Assembly: GCF_011075055.1 (NCBI RefSeq)
Contig: NC_058151.1
Coordinates: 14,079,800-14,143,799 of the forward strand
Direction: 5' to 3'
Length of the DNA: 64,000 nucleotides
Origin: Mangifera indica
Taxonomy: Eukaryota; Streptophyta; Magnoliopsida; Sapindales; Anacardiaceae
A model generated the notes under the pieces. That model did no database searches. It had not been told where the DNA came from and saw nothing but the letters and a program-made list of their open reading frames with translations. The number at the start of each line of letters is the position of its first letter. Position 1 is the stretch's first letter. Of this stretch, positions 37,957 through 49,794 are shown piece after piece. The position numbers and the translations under genes were made by a program.

Positions 37957-39484
37957 CTGGTGAGACAACGCAATTTCAGTTAGAAAACGAGAATTGGCTA
38001 AGAGGTGTAACCAGGAAAACTACTGTCAAGCACGAGAAACAGAAGTAGACCCACTGATAAAACCAATGAAAGTCACAGTTAAATATAAAAAATAATTAAA
38101 AAAACAGTCAATTGATCACTCTTGACCTCTTTGGATCTGCCACTGAAGAGATGCATGAGTTGTGGTAGATAGTAAGAGTAAGCACGACCTCTGGAAGACT
38201 AGGTGAGAAGAACCAAGTGCTACCTAAAAGACTGTATCATACAGTAGATTCTTTTTCTGCCCCGAAATGGGCATGGTTAATCACCCTAGTTGCCAATCCT
38301 CCTGGAAGCTTTCATGGCAATACTTGCTTCTCCGTAAGGAGACATGAATAACCTGAATAAAATGAATCATAAATGACTCCTTAATAGCAAACTTTTCCTC
38401 ACCATCATTATATGAAACCCAAAGAAATAGAGACAAAGAAAATGCACAACATGCAATATAGAAACACAGGTATTTACGTGAAAAACTTAATAAAAAAAAA
38501 AAATTGGAGAAAATTTTAGTATGAATGAAGAAAATTATAAGATGAAGAAAAGATTATTTTTCTCCAAGTGAGCTCTTAATCTTAGCTCTCTATTTTTGCA
38601 ATCACATTCGCTCTCTTTATATATATTTTAATACAATTTTTGTATTCAAGCCCTAGTTGACATACACTCAATATGTTCACTTGCTGGTAGCATATCCACA
38701 ATAAATTGCACCTATGTTGGTCGCTTTGGCACACATGACGTACCCACTACTAGGCTAACAAGGGGGCAAATCCTAATTATTGTATTTATTTAAGTATATT
38801 TGGAAATGTTTATATGCAAAAGATTCGTCCCGCATGCCTATGAGATCACTGCTACACTACGAGATTAGACCTACTCTATTATTACCTTAGAGCTTTTTGA
38901 AAATTCACATTTCTAATTCATATTTTATATATTCAAGTAACTCTTTACAAAATTCGGGTCACTACTATATAACAATCATCAATAACACTGGTCATGTGTT
39001 CTCTCTTTTGCAAATCCTATAGCTTCAATCAAAATATATATTGCACTATCATTCTTAATCATCTAAACAATGTTCTTAACATCTTCAATTCTCAATGTAA
39101 CCAAGACAGTTTCAAATCGCTCACAGATGCCACCTATGCTTGAAATTAAACTTCAAACTATCTTCTTCTAGTTGCTTAGTTTCATTCGCAACAATGTTTG
39201 TAATCGAATACTTCGAATAGCATCAATTTTTAGTTAAGGAAGTGGAAAATCGAAGGATTTTGATATTGTTGATGAAATCCAAAACGCTTATCAATGGGTG
39301 TTCATCATGCATAAACGGGCAATACCAAGGTTGAAAACAATGAGAAGTGAGTGACTCCCCTAATAAAAGAGTAATATATAGATCACTATTGATGACCTAA
39401 GAGGGGAATTTGCAAGACTAACAACGACATTCATGAGACCGATAAATGAATGTTAATTGTTATTGATAAAACTTATAGTAGATA
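37957..39484. other. intergenic, no gene recognised
   Basis: Mixed-composition DNA with possible further exon debris on the minus strand at 38280-38400 (short frame SPYGEASIAMKASRRIGN then a stop). No transposon ends or domains could be defined. Confidence 0.35.
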
Positions 39485-39815
39485 GAGTTGTAAATGAGTC
39501 AAGTTGTTTATGAGTTATTTATGATTGGGCTCACCTCATGTCAAGTCAGAGTCAATTTGGTGAGTTTACGAGCTTGTGATTTGACTTAAATATAATACTA
39601 ATAAACTTTTAAATATCTAAATTATTGTATTTATACTTTTAAAATCTTATTTTATAATTTTGAATATGAGATGATTGACAAATATATAAATTAGAGATTT
39701 AATTAAATTTTTAAGTCGACCTCGAGTGCTCACTTTTGCTCTCAAGCATATGTCAAAAATGTTTAAACTCGAACCAAATAGTACACAATTCGATTCAATG
39801 CATTTGCATTATCCA
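39485..39815. mobile_element. diverged relative of the hAT-like MITE at 4356-4767
   Basis: It shares the block order of the 4356 element: AAATGAGTCAAG near the left end, GAGCTTGTGATTTGACTTAA, then ATATAATACTAATAAACTTT, a TTTGAATATGAG block, a CTCGAG-containing arm (GACCTCGAGTGCTCAC) and a right end with CAATGCATTTGCATT. Ends are eroded and no target duplication is visible. Confidence 0.45.
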
Positions 39816-40072
39816 TAATTTTCATCTTTTTGTTGAAAATAACAAATACCTTGCACATTAAAGATAATAATTCATCATGATTGATATTCAAATAACATTA
39901 TAAATGTTTGTGGTACAAGGTTACTTTTGGTATTTTGAATTACAAGGTTAATATTGTCTTATAAATGTTAACACGTTAAAGAGGGGTAAAATTGTCACGG
40001 GCTAACGGCACTATAAACAAATCACACTTCTTTTCAGTAGTGCTCTGCGAAACGACACCGTATCATGGTATA

Positions 40073-40082
40073 TTTGGCGCCA
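40073..40082 (+). promoter_or_regulatory. E2F-type site in the SSRP1 promoter
   Basis: TTTGGCGCCA matches the plant E2F consensus TTTSSCGC and is about 105 bp upstream of the SSRP1 start codon. It would fit S-phase expression of a histone chaperone. Match and position are seen; function is inferred. Confidence 0.5.
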
Positions 40083-40120
40083 CAAAGTAGAGGCTTCGCA
40101 CTACGCTATCTCCCTCTTCC

Positions 40121-40127
40121 TATATAT
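40121..40127 (+). promoter_or_regulatory. probable TATA box of SSRP1
   Basis: TATATAT, 53-59 bp before the chosen start codon. It overlaps an upstream in-frame ATG at 40126, which would then lie outside the transcript; this decides for the start at 40180. Confidence 0.55.
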
Positions 40128-40179
40128 GAACCATACCACTCTCCCCTTCCCTTTCAGTAGACACAATTTCATCACCGAA

Positions 40180-43100
40180 ATGACAGACGGTCACCTCTTC
40201 AATAACATCTCTCTCGGCGGCCGAGGCGGCACTGTAAGTTCCACTCTCTCTCTGTGTCTGTTTTTTTCTTTTCTTGTGCGACGTCGTTTTTTCCTTCAAA
40301 ACTTGAATTAATCCCTAATTTTGTGTTTTATATAGTTTTGAACGAACCCGTTGTCGTTGGCTGTGCTGTTTTGATTTATTTTTCTCCAAAACGAGAGTTT
40401 TTGAATTTATTTTATTTTAGCTTATCGACTCTGTTATTCGAAACCCTAATTTTGGGGTTTGTTCTGAGAAATTGAGAAGTTTCAGAACTTTAATTCTCAT
40501 TTGAAATTTTAAATTTGAGGGATATTTGGGTTTCTTTGTGATCAAATTTCGTTGTTTAAGAAACCCTAAATTGATTTTCAAGCTGTGGACTTTTTACGGC
40601 AAAATTTATTTTTGGGATTAAGTTCGAAGGGATTTCAATCTTTAATAAAGAGATACTATTACATTAGTTTTTTTCCAGTGATCTTAATTGTTCTATATTT
40701 CGAAACTGCAGAATCCTGGCCAGCTTAAAGTTTATTCGGGGGGGTTAGCATGGAAGAAGCAGGGTGGTGGTAAAGCAGTGGAACTTGACAAAGCTGATAT
40801 TTCTGGGGTTATATGGATGAAAGTGCCCCGGACGAATCAACTTGGTGTTAGAAGCAAAGATGGGCTGTATTATAAATTCACTGGATTCCGCGATCAGGTA
40901 TAGTGAACTTTTCTCTCTTTTATTTGTTAATTAGTTTTTTTTTTTTAAATGGAAGTTGGAATTAGGCATGTTGAAAATCTTTCTTAGTGTTGGCATTACA
41001 CTGTAAATTTTTGATGAATAATTGAAATGAATGTTATTAATTTGAATTTTCTTATGTGTTATGTAAAAGGCTTCTCTTGAACCATGACTTTTACTAGCAT
41101 TTTAATGTAGATGCCTAAACCAAGTTTAGCATTAACAGTCACTTTTTTCTGGATACTCTATGAAAATATTTTGACAGATACTTCTACAAGTTCACAATAG
41201 TTTTGTTCCCATAACAGTCATTATGGAAACTAGTAGCTTCATTCTAAGTAACCCTAGGGAGAATTATCCAACTTGCTGATTGTTTTTGTTATTATCTTGT
41301 AGGATGTTGCTAGTTTGACCAATTTTTTCCAGAGCAATTGTGGTATAACACCAGAAGAGAAACAGCTTTCTGTCAGTGGCCGTAATTGGGGAGAAGTTGA
41401 TTTAAATGGTCAGTGATCTTTGTTTATTCTTCAATTCAATGCTTTTAGTGAACAATTCTTTTATTTTATGCTTCCTGACATGTTTTTTTATCATATGATA
41501 TTATAATCTATTAACCTCATGATATTGTCCTGACTTCTGATTTTTTACTAAGTACATCTTACATTTGTGTTAATAAGGTTAGTTGGCTTTCTTGGTTGTA
41601 TGCTTAATTATCTACAGTGTGCTATCCTGCCTATCGGTCAGTTTTATGGTGTACCATTTTTTACTATCTGCAGGAAATATGCTGACATTCATGGTTGGTC
41701 AAAAGCAAGCTTTTGAGGCATCTCTAGCAGATGTATCACAAACACAACTTCAAGGAAAAAATGATGTTATCCTTGAATTCCATGTCGATGATACAACTGG
41801 TGCCAATGAGGTTTGTTTCAGGGGTTTAACTACCATTTTGATGCTCATAGTCCTGAAGCTACCAAGCATGAAAAAAATTCAGGCTTTATTACTATATACT
41901 TACTATCCATGGAAGCTGTTCATTTGATTAAGATAGCTTCTTCTGGAGAAATGCTACCATGTTTTTGAATGCGTTTTTGTTTATTATTGATGACAGAAAG
42001 ATTCATTGATGGAGATAAGTTTTCACATCCCTAATTCCAACACCCAATTTGTTGGTGATGAGAATCATCCCCCAGCTCAAGTGAGTTTGTTTCTTGTTAT
42101 TTATGGTCTCTGTCTCTTTTTTATTTTTGGTTAACATTTTTTGGATTTTAACTGATAAACGGTCAATAAACCATATGTTAGGTGTTTCGGGATAAAATTA
42201 TGTCAATGGCTGATGTTGGGGCCAGAGGTGAAGAAGCTGTTGTTACGTTTGAGGGTATTGCAATCCTCACACCAAGGTAGATGTATATATAAAATTAAGA
42301 TTGTGAAATGCAGTGTGTTGACATTAATTTTAAGCATCCTTTTGCAGTTATATTTATAGATTCATCTCATAAGCTGGATCTTTTCTAGTTGTTTTTCACT
42401 TCATTTTTCCCTGATGGTTATATGATTTTTTCAGGGGTCGGTATAGTGTTGAACTTCATCTTTCATTCTTGCGGCTCCAAGGACAGGCTAATGACTTTAA
42501 AATTCAGTACAGCAGTGTTGTTCGCCTCTTTTTACTTCCAAAGGTATTATTTATTCTATTCTTTTGATACTAATGTGTACAAAAGTACTGATGAAATTCA
42601 TTTATTCTTATTTTTTTGATCCCACCACATATTGACAAATAATTGCTGTTAATAACCACTGTGGTTGTTCAATAATATATCCGCAGAAAACTTACGTGGG
42701 CTTATCTTGTGTTTAAACAGTCTAACCAGCCTCATACCTTTGTTATTGTTACTCTTGATCCACCAATTCGTAAAGGTCAAACGTTGTACCCGCATATTGT
42801 TTTGCAGGTATCATTGGGTTCATTTAGTTGATTTTTGCCAGTTCTTTTCTGGGTTTAGGTGTAATATTTATTTTTTTATTTCTGCAGTTTGAAACTGATT
42901 ACGTGGTTGAAAGTGAGTTGACGTTGAGTGAAGATCTTTTGAACACAAAGTATAAGGACAAATTAGAGCCATCATATAAGGTAATTGCTCTTTTTCTAAA
43001 CTGGACCTACTTTTTTGTACTGCTTTGCTGTGGCTTTGGGTCTATACAAATGCATTACGGAGACTGGAGCTTGCAACTTTGTGTGTGAAGTTTACTGTAT

Positions 43101-45038
43101 ACGATTAACATCTTTAAACAAACAGGGACTCATTCATGAGGTGTTCACTATGATATTGCGTGGTTTATCTGGAGCCAAAGTTACTAAACCGGGAAAATTC
43201 CGTAGTGCTCAAGATGGTTATGCGGTAAAGTCATCATTGAAAGCTGAAGATGGTGTGTTGTATCCCCTGGAGAAGAGCTTCTTTTTTCTACCCAAACCAC
43301 CTACCCTTATCCTTCATGAGGAGGTACATCTCTTCATATAGATGACAATTGGTATGTCTTGCTATCAAATGAAGCATGACATTTTGTAACTACTTTTCTT
43401 GCCAGATTGACTACGTGGAGTTTGAGAGGCATACTGCTGGTGGCTCAAATATGCATTACTTTGATCTTCTTATCAGACTTAAAACTGAGCAAGAACATTT
43501 ATTTCGCAACATTCAGAGAAATGAATATCATAATCTCTTTGATTTCATCAGGTTACCATGAGTTTCTGATCTTCTTACATGGATTATATCATTAACCTGT
43601 TTATGTTTTTGATGTTTTGTTTATTTTTATTGTATAACTTTTTAATGCAGTGGAAAGGGCTTGAAAATTATGAACCTTGGAGACATTAAGACTGCAGATG
43701 TTGTGCCTACTGTCCTTCCAGATGAGGATGACGACGACGCAGTTGATCCACATCTTCAGAGAATTAAGAATGAAGCTGGTGGTGATGAGAGTGATGATGA
43801 GGTAAATTGTTCAATTCATTACAACTGTGGTGATGAAGTTTTCTTACAGTTGTGGTTGGGTTCATAGTTTTTATCAATTGCTGTTTGGCTTGCATATTTG
43901 TCAACAAGTTCATAATTTTTCCCAACTGTAAAATTGCTTTGTATGTTCAGTTATCTTTCTATGGTAGTTGTATGGTTAGAATCCTGACTTTTTCCCCATT
44001 TCCTTCTTTTTAATTTTCTTCCTGGTTTTGTTGTTTGAATGAATATGTTTTGTTTTCACACATCCATAATGATGCTTATTCAGCTCCTGCCTGCAAATCC
44101 CATATGGTAATATGTATATTGATTAAGACATGCTGAAATCATGCAGGATGAAGACTTTGTTCTTGATAAAGATGATGAAGGCTCTCCAACTGATGATTCT
44201 GGGGAGGAGGAATCCGATGCCAGTGAAAGTGGAGGAGAGAAAGAGGCAAGCTTTTCTCTTTGGGCAAGCTTTTCTCTTTGTTGTCTTCACTGAATTTGTT
44301 ATTATGTAAATTTTATTCTCTGTTTGACATCAACTGAATTATTTCTTCCAGAAGCCTGTCAAAAAGGAATTCAAGAAAGAGCCATCATCATTGAAGGCAT
44401 CCACGTCAAAGAAAAAATCCAGAGATGGAGATGAAGACAGTTCAAAGAAGAAAAAGCAGAAAAAGAAGAAGGATCCAAATGCACCAAAGAGGGCAATGTC
44501 TGGTTTCATGTTCTTCTCACAAATGGAAAGGGAGGTGGGTTTGTGTTAATACCCTGTAACTCTGGTCTACAGTTTTACATTCAGGGTTGACTTAAACATG
44601 TCAAAACAATTTTTTATTTGTAGAAGTAATTATGTGAACCCAGCAGTTGGTCTATTTTCCCATTAAACTATTAAATCTGTAAATCTATTTTTGTTGTGTT
44701 TTTACAGAATATAAAGAAAAGTAATCCAGGAATTGCGTTCACTGATGTTGGAAGAGTTCTTGGAGATAAATGGAAGAAGATGACAGGTATTTAATAATTG
44801 ATTTTGGTGTAACGTTTCCTGTGGTTCCTCTACACCTGTACATAGTTTCTAATTATCACAATTTGTTACATCTGTCTGCAATACTCATGATGCATTTTAC
44901 CTGTCTGTAGCGGATGAGAAAGAACCCTATGAAGCAAAAGCTCGTGCTGATAAAAAACGTTACAAGGATGAAGTCAGTGGCTACAAGAACCCCAAACCAA
45001 TGGATATCGACTCAGGTAAGGACTCCGACAGTGCATAA
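40180..45038 (+). CDS. SSRP1: FACT complex subunit SSRP1
   Basis: Histone H2A/H2B chaperone subunit that, with SPT16, lets polymerases pass nucleosomes; nuclear. Sixteen exons: 40180-40233, 40712-40897, 41303-41408, 41674-41810, 41997-42080, 42182-42276, 42435-42543, 42721-42807, 42888-42980, 43126-43323, 43406-43551, 43651-43801, 44147-44245, 44352-44534, 44708-44786, 44911-45038. They sum to 645 codons (644 aa), the usual plant length. The N-terminus [20 protein letters not shown] is typical. N-terminal and middle PH-like domains occupy roughly residues 20-450, an acidic stretch ([21 protein letters not shown]) about 453-515, then a Lys-rich segment, and a single HMG box from about residue 555 ([20 protein letters not shown]). 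The intron 44246-44351 is of GC-AG type and its donor is duplicated. No lesion seen. Confidence 0.96.
44246..44281 (+). repeat. 18-bp tandem duplication of a GC splice donor
   Basis: GCAAGCTTTTCTCTTTGG is followed directly by GCAAGCTTTTCTCTTTGT at the start of SSRP1 intron 13. Each copy begins with a GCAAGC donor-like string. Using the second donor would add six codons (ASFSLW) without breaking the frame. Confidence 0.85.
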
Positions 45039-46142
45039 ATATCAATCTGAAAGAAGCACAAAACCATTATCTCTGGACTCGGTGAGCAACTGGGATTCTG
45101 GTGTTATGTTATAACCATCTGGTAGCTAATTCTGTAACTCACCTAGACAAACGAGTCTTTTCATCTGCAAAGTTTCTTGATCGTTCAAGTTAATGTTGGT
45201 GATTCTAAGGAAAGATAGTCTAGCAGAACAAAAGTCTGTAGTTCCACTTTATTTTGTGTAGCTGCAAAATTGCCCATGAAGGCAAAAAACTCGTCCTTAC
45301 GGTGTATTATGTTGCCAAATATAGTTTTGAGTATATATTGTCTAATTTGATTTAAATTTGCTTTCTTTTTCTACATTGTTTGATCATCTTCTTCACTTAA
45401 TAAAATATGTTTTATAATTTTATGAGATGGCCTACGGTTAAGATGCCAAAGGGGTGCACCCCTTAAATTTGGCATGGCCTGTTGGGATACAATCCGTAAA
45501 TTTATAGGTCTTGTCAAGCTTGTGAGTATTTTTAGCCGTGCTGGGGTCTTAAGGTTTGGCTCAGTACAACTAGCAAAAAAAATAAAAAAAAATAAAAATA
45601 AAAGGTATTTATATGCATGTGAAGGCAGGCGGGCTGGCCTGCAAAAAACAATGAACTGGTATGCACAGAACCTTGGAGGTATCAACGTGTAAGGCCCATC
45701 AATTGGTACATGATACAGTCTGTAGCTATGACAGGCTGTGTTAGACTCAATATGACATAACCTATTATTATGTCTCGGTTAAATCGTTAGTAATGCCTTA
45801 TGTCGAGACATTTTGGTTGTCATAGGAGCCAATGTTTCAAAGTTTATAATTTTGACCAATCAAATTCATTTCGGACAATCTGGAACAAATCAATAAAATG
45901 CAAAATATTCAATGACTGACCATTTGATCATTAATTTTAAAAAATAATGATGATAAAACAAAAATAAACTCTCATTTCATTGATTGAAGCTTGAAACACT
46001 GCAAGAAGATATCCAAACGTGTTCCTGGTTGATTCAAATGAATAAAAGAATCGACCTTCAACAATGAAAACTAAACCACAAATTGAACTTCAAATCTATA
46101 TCAATTTTAGCCCATATTAATTCATATTCTTAATTAATACAT
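45039..46142. other. SSRP1 3' UTR and intergenic
   Basis: The likely SSRP1 3' UTR extends to about 45370. From 45430 to 45760 there is GC-richer sequence with a short inverted repeat (GGCAGGCGGGCTGGCCTGC) and an A-rich tract, possibly old transposon debris that I could not assign. The rest, to 46142, is the pectate lyase 3' flank. Confidence 0.4.
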
Positions 46143-47807
46143 CTAACATTTCTGTCCAATCTTGCAATAAAGTGCCCCGGCATATCTAGTGAGCCTGCTG
46201 GCTCTTGTCCCTGGCTTGGGCTTGATCAGCTCTATTTTGGGAAAATTCAGTACGGCATTTGGGTCCCCAGATGTGTTGAAATATGCTCCATTCATGAACA
46301 AGTCATCCTCTGATTTCCATAGCCAGTTCTTCCATACACTTTCTGGTGCATAGTTCCTATTTGCCACCTGTACAGATATTGCAATAGAAAAAAAGAATGT
46401 GATGGTTCTGTTCCTTCAGGTGTTGTTATCCCGATAAATTTTACACAAGGGGATTTTATTTATATGCTTACTGATTTGGCATGGCCGTTGTTTGGGGCTA
46501 TGAACCTATTTCCCTGGCTGATAATGGTGGGATTTTCGCTGCCACCAATTGCATACATTTGCCAATGGGTGTAGTCATTGTTAACCACATGGAAGAATCC
46601 CAATCTGCACCTTGGCATCCTCTGAATCAGTCCTTGTCCGAAATGGTTGAAGGCAATTGTCACTTGCATCATTTTATCAGGTAAGTAAGAATCACTTGCT
46701 CCCAACAATATCACCTGCAAATTATATTATGATCAAAGCTGTATCAGTATCTTTGAATGAATTGATGATTGTATTTCATGATTGAAAATGCAACATCCTT
46801 AAGCAAATCTCAGGTCAGGAAAGCACTGGAGAGATGTTCGAAAAGGGATATGATCATTACATCATTGTGCTTGGTGAAATGGCAATTAGAGATGGTGATA
46901 GCAGTGGACCCCATGATGGCATCAATGAGTCCATCTTGGCATTGAGACATGGAAAGATGATCCAGCCAGATATTAGAAGAACCAAAGATGGAAATCCCAT
47001 CTCCATCACTTGCAGTTCTCAGACCAATATGATCCACAGAGTCTCTGACAAGGCCGCCGGTCCCTGGAACAATGTGATGAATGTGAAGTCCATGGATGAT
47101 CACATTCTGAACATATTGTATGGTGATTCCAGCTCCATAAGCAATGTGCACATCAGCTCCTCTTGCATCAATGGTCTTGTTGCTTGTGATGATCAATTCC
47201 TGAGTCAACCTGATGTGCATATCATTGGCAAAGATGATCCACAAGGGCCCATTCTGAACCACAGCATGCCTCAAAGTCCCTGGTTTTGGATCCTTAATAC
47301 TGTCATCCGAGCAATCAGTGACCACATAAATTGGCCCTCCTGCTCCTCCTGTTGTTTTGTAGCCAAAACCTTTCACACATTTGGCCAATTCTTGCCGATT
47401 TTCAGCCCAATCTTCTCTGCATCTCCAGCACCTGTCAATGGGGTTGGTCGCCTTGCAGGGACCGCCGGCTCTTCTATGCGACCTCCCTCGCACAGACAAA
47501 CCTCGCCTTGAGCTAGGCTCTTCCTTTGAGTAACTATATAACATGACAATATGTGATTTAGTGATTTTGGAGCCAAAATAAAATCATAAGTTAGAATAAT
47601 TTGTTTGCATAGTCAATATAATTACTTGTGAAAGAACCAGTTGAAGTCATTCATGACCGATAGAGGATTCGGATGGTAAGCTTGCCGGGTTACTTCCATG
47701 GCTTCCTCAGCACGGCGCCTCCACACCTCATCGAACTCGGCAATGTTGGCAAAAAGGCAGGGAGCCAGAGAGAAGAAAAACACCAGCTTCAACCAGGCCA
47801 ATGCCAT
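46143..47807 (-). CDS. pectate lyase (PL1 family), secreted
   Basis: Cleaves de-esterified homogalacturonan by beta-elimination in the cell wall; needs Ca2+. Four exons, complement of 47626-47807, 46861-47533, 46472-46714 and 46143-46367, give 440 aa. A signal peptide ([20 protein letters not shown]) is followed by the plant-specific N-terminal segment and the [12 protein letters not shown] block. The parallel beta-helix core shows [18 protein letters not shown], the [20 protein letters not shown] calcium region and [20 protein letters not shown] (about residues 317-336), which carries the catalytic Arg. The substitutions LSMSQCQDG for the commoner NSLSNCADG are mild. Asn in SNKT and NTSG are potential glycosylation sites. 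It corresponds in position to Arabidopsis At5g15110/At3g01270, next to PIN8 and VDAC (recalled). No lesion. Confidence 0.94.
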
Positions 47808-47939
47808 TGCAGCTCACAAATCCTGACAGGTCTAGGAAGGAACCTTTCTGCCTGGGATGGTTCAAACCCGCCTAGACCGTGATATGGATTTGAAGTTTTT
47901 TGTGATCCAAGAGATTGGCTTTACAGGAGTCAAGGCTGT

Positions 47940-47947
47940 CTTTTATA
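47940..47947 (-). promoter_or_regulatory. TATA box of the pectate lyase gene
   Basis: TATAAAAG on the minus strand, 133-140 bp upstream of the start codon; it would give a leader of about 100 nt. Confidence 0.6.
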
Positions 47948-49313
47948 CTGAATTTTCCCAACAATTGACTCCAAATTTCACTACGCAGAAGGTGGAGAGC
48001 CATAGGGTTGTAACTATTATTAGTTTAGAAATGGCTAGTAATATTATTCCCCTTTGGGGCATGTAGGATATAATTAAAAAAAAATCCCTAGAATTTGATA
48101 ATATTAGAAATTTTATTGTGGTTGAGAGTTAAAAATAACTGCATTTGGATAAATTGGTAATTTCCATTGGCTTTTAACAACAGAAATTTTAAGGTTTACT
48201 TTAATACTTAAGGGATTAAATCACTTATATAATTGGTTGATCCAAGTCTTGTTTGGTTCTTCTTATTGGAGCTAACATTTATTATAATTTGGTTTAATGA
48301 AACCTATTAATTGAGTAATTTAATAATAATTTATAGATAAATTTAAATAATTAATAAAAATATATCTAATATATTTTATAAAAAATAATTTTGGTTTATC
48401 AGGCTTTTGATAAGTTTAATAACTTACTATATTAGATAAGTTTACTGTTAAAAAAATTAATAAAAAATTTTATCCATTGAAAATCGTCATTCAAAGAGAT
48501 TTAAAAGGAGGAAGTCAAATCATTTTAACGTAGGTAATTTTAAAATTTTACGAATTTGAAAATATGACACTTCAAGTATTCATGTAACCCTAAACTAATT
48601 TAATTTTGTAGGTGTGCATTTTGGACAATTAAGGAACAAAATTATAAATGGGAGGTATTAAAGACAGTGCAAGCTTGAAGAGAATTCAATGAGAACAACA
48701 TGCTTGGATTTAATTGATCGATGTTATTGTTAGAGATCGTTGATAGAATAAATAATATTAATGATGAGATAAATAATATTCTCGATGTGATAAATAATAT
48801 TACAAAAGAGATTTAGGTTAAGCTCAAACTATTATAGAATTGAAACTTCAGCTCGAGTTCTGTTTGAATTAAGCTAAACCCTTGTTCAAATTATATTAGC
48901 TCATTTTAAATCTAACCCTACTAATAATCATCTAAGGTCAACATCTCTTGTAATGGTATAATATTCCATTTGCCATTTGTGAGACCTTTTTTTTTTTGGT
49001 CAAGCTTATTTCTTCTTACACGTATTATTATCAAAAGTATAACAACTCCTGAGAGTATTGAATTATAACCTTTTTTTTTAAATTAAAGAGATCAAAATTG
49101 GTTTTTTCTTTTTTTAAGAAGAGATTGAATTTTTAATTTTTTTCTCAAAATTTCGTATTTTTTTTATTGAATAGACTAAACTTTAAACTTTTAATATTTC
49201 CTATTGATGAGTAACTTCTCCATCCGTTGGTGATTCTTAAGTTTGATTTGCGAATGAACTGAATCTTTTGGCTATAACAGAGAACCCATAATAAGAATGT
49301 TGTATGTTATGTA
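47948..49313. other. intergenic, repeats
   Basis: AT-rich. It contains a reverse-oriented relative of the 26559 MITE at about 48700-48925, with three 21-bp units at 48741-48803 and a right terminus whose reverse complement reads TAGGGTTAGATTTAAAATGA. No coding signal. Confidence 0.5.
48741..48803. repeat. three 21-bp tandem units
   Basis: Units start at 48741, 48762 and 48783 and share ATAAATAATATT (TGATAGAATAAATAATATTA, TGATGAGATAAATAATATTC, CGATGTGATAAATAATATTA). In the opposite orientation they match the internal units of the MITEs at 26559 and 62154. Confidence 0.8.
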
Positions 49314-49321
49314 GTGTAGGG

Positions 49322-49786
49322 TAAGGGTATTCAAAATTATCCGATAACCGAATCGAACCGCTTTTTAAACCGAAACCCTAACCGAAAAATAGGTTATTCA
49401 AAAAATCGGTTCGGATATCGGTTCAAAAATATATAAAAACCGAATTTTCGGTTTGGTTACCGGTTTACCAAATTTTCAAAACCGGTTAACCGAACCGAAT
49501 CGGTTTTTAAAAAATCGAATAAAAATTTAATAAAATATTAATAGAATATTGAATAAATTTTCAAAAAATTTAAAAAAAATAATAAATTATAATATTTTTT
49601 AAAATTCGGTTCAAAAATTGGTTAACCGAAAATTCGGTTTGGTTAATTGATATTTTCGGTTCGGTTTAAAATCGGTTAATTTTTAAATCAGTTCGGTTTC
49701 GGTTCATGATTTTTTTCAAACCGAAAATTCGGTTCGGTTCAAAAAATAGGCAAAACGGTTCGGTTAACCGGTTTTGAACACCCCTA
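49322..49786. mobile_element. non-autonomous hAT-like element (MITE), 465 bp
   Basis: Perfect 8-bp target duplication GTGTAGGG (49314-49321 and 49787-49794). Termini TAAGGGTATTCAAAA and, from the right, TAGGGGTGTTCAAAACCGGT. The subterminal arms are packed with CGGTT/AACCG repeats (for example CGGTTCGGTTAACCG) in both orientations, giving a strong potential fold-back; the centre is AT-rich. No coding capacity. Confidence 0.88.
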
Positions 49787-49794
49787 GTGTAGGG

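Noticed and set aside
38460..39400. Possible LTR retrotransposon remnant
   Set aside because: No LTR pair, primer-binding site or gag/pol motif could be read in any frame.
40126..40179. Upstream in-frame ATG of SSRP1 adding 18 residues
   Set aside because: The ATG overlaps the probable TATA box, and the family start is MTDGHLF.
45430..45760. Possible SINE or hAT fragment with A-rich tract
   Set aside because: No A/B boxes, terminal repeats or target duplication could be defined.
46834..47511. 225-aa open frame on the + strand
   Set aside because: It lies antisense to the long second exon of the pectate lyase gene; no domain, so it is a shadow frame.
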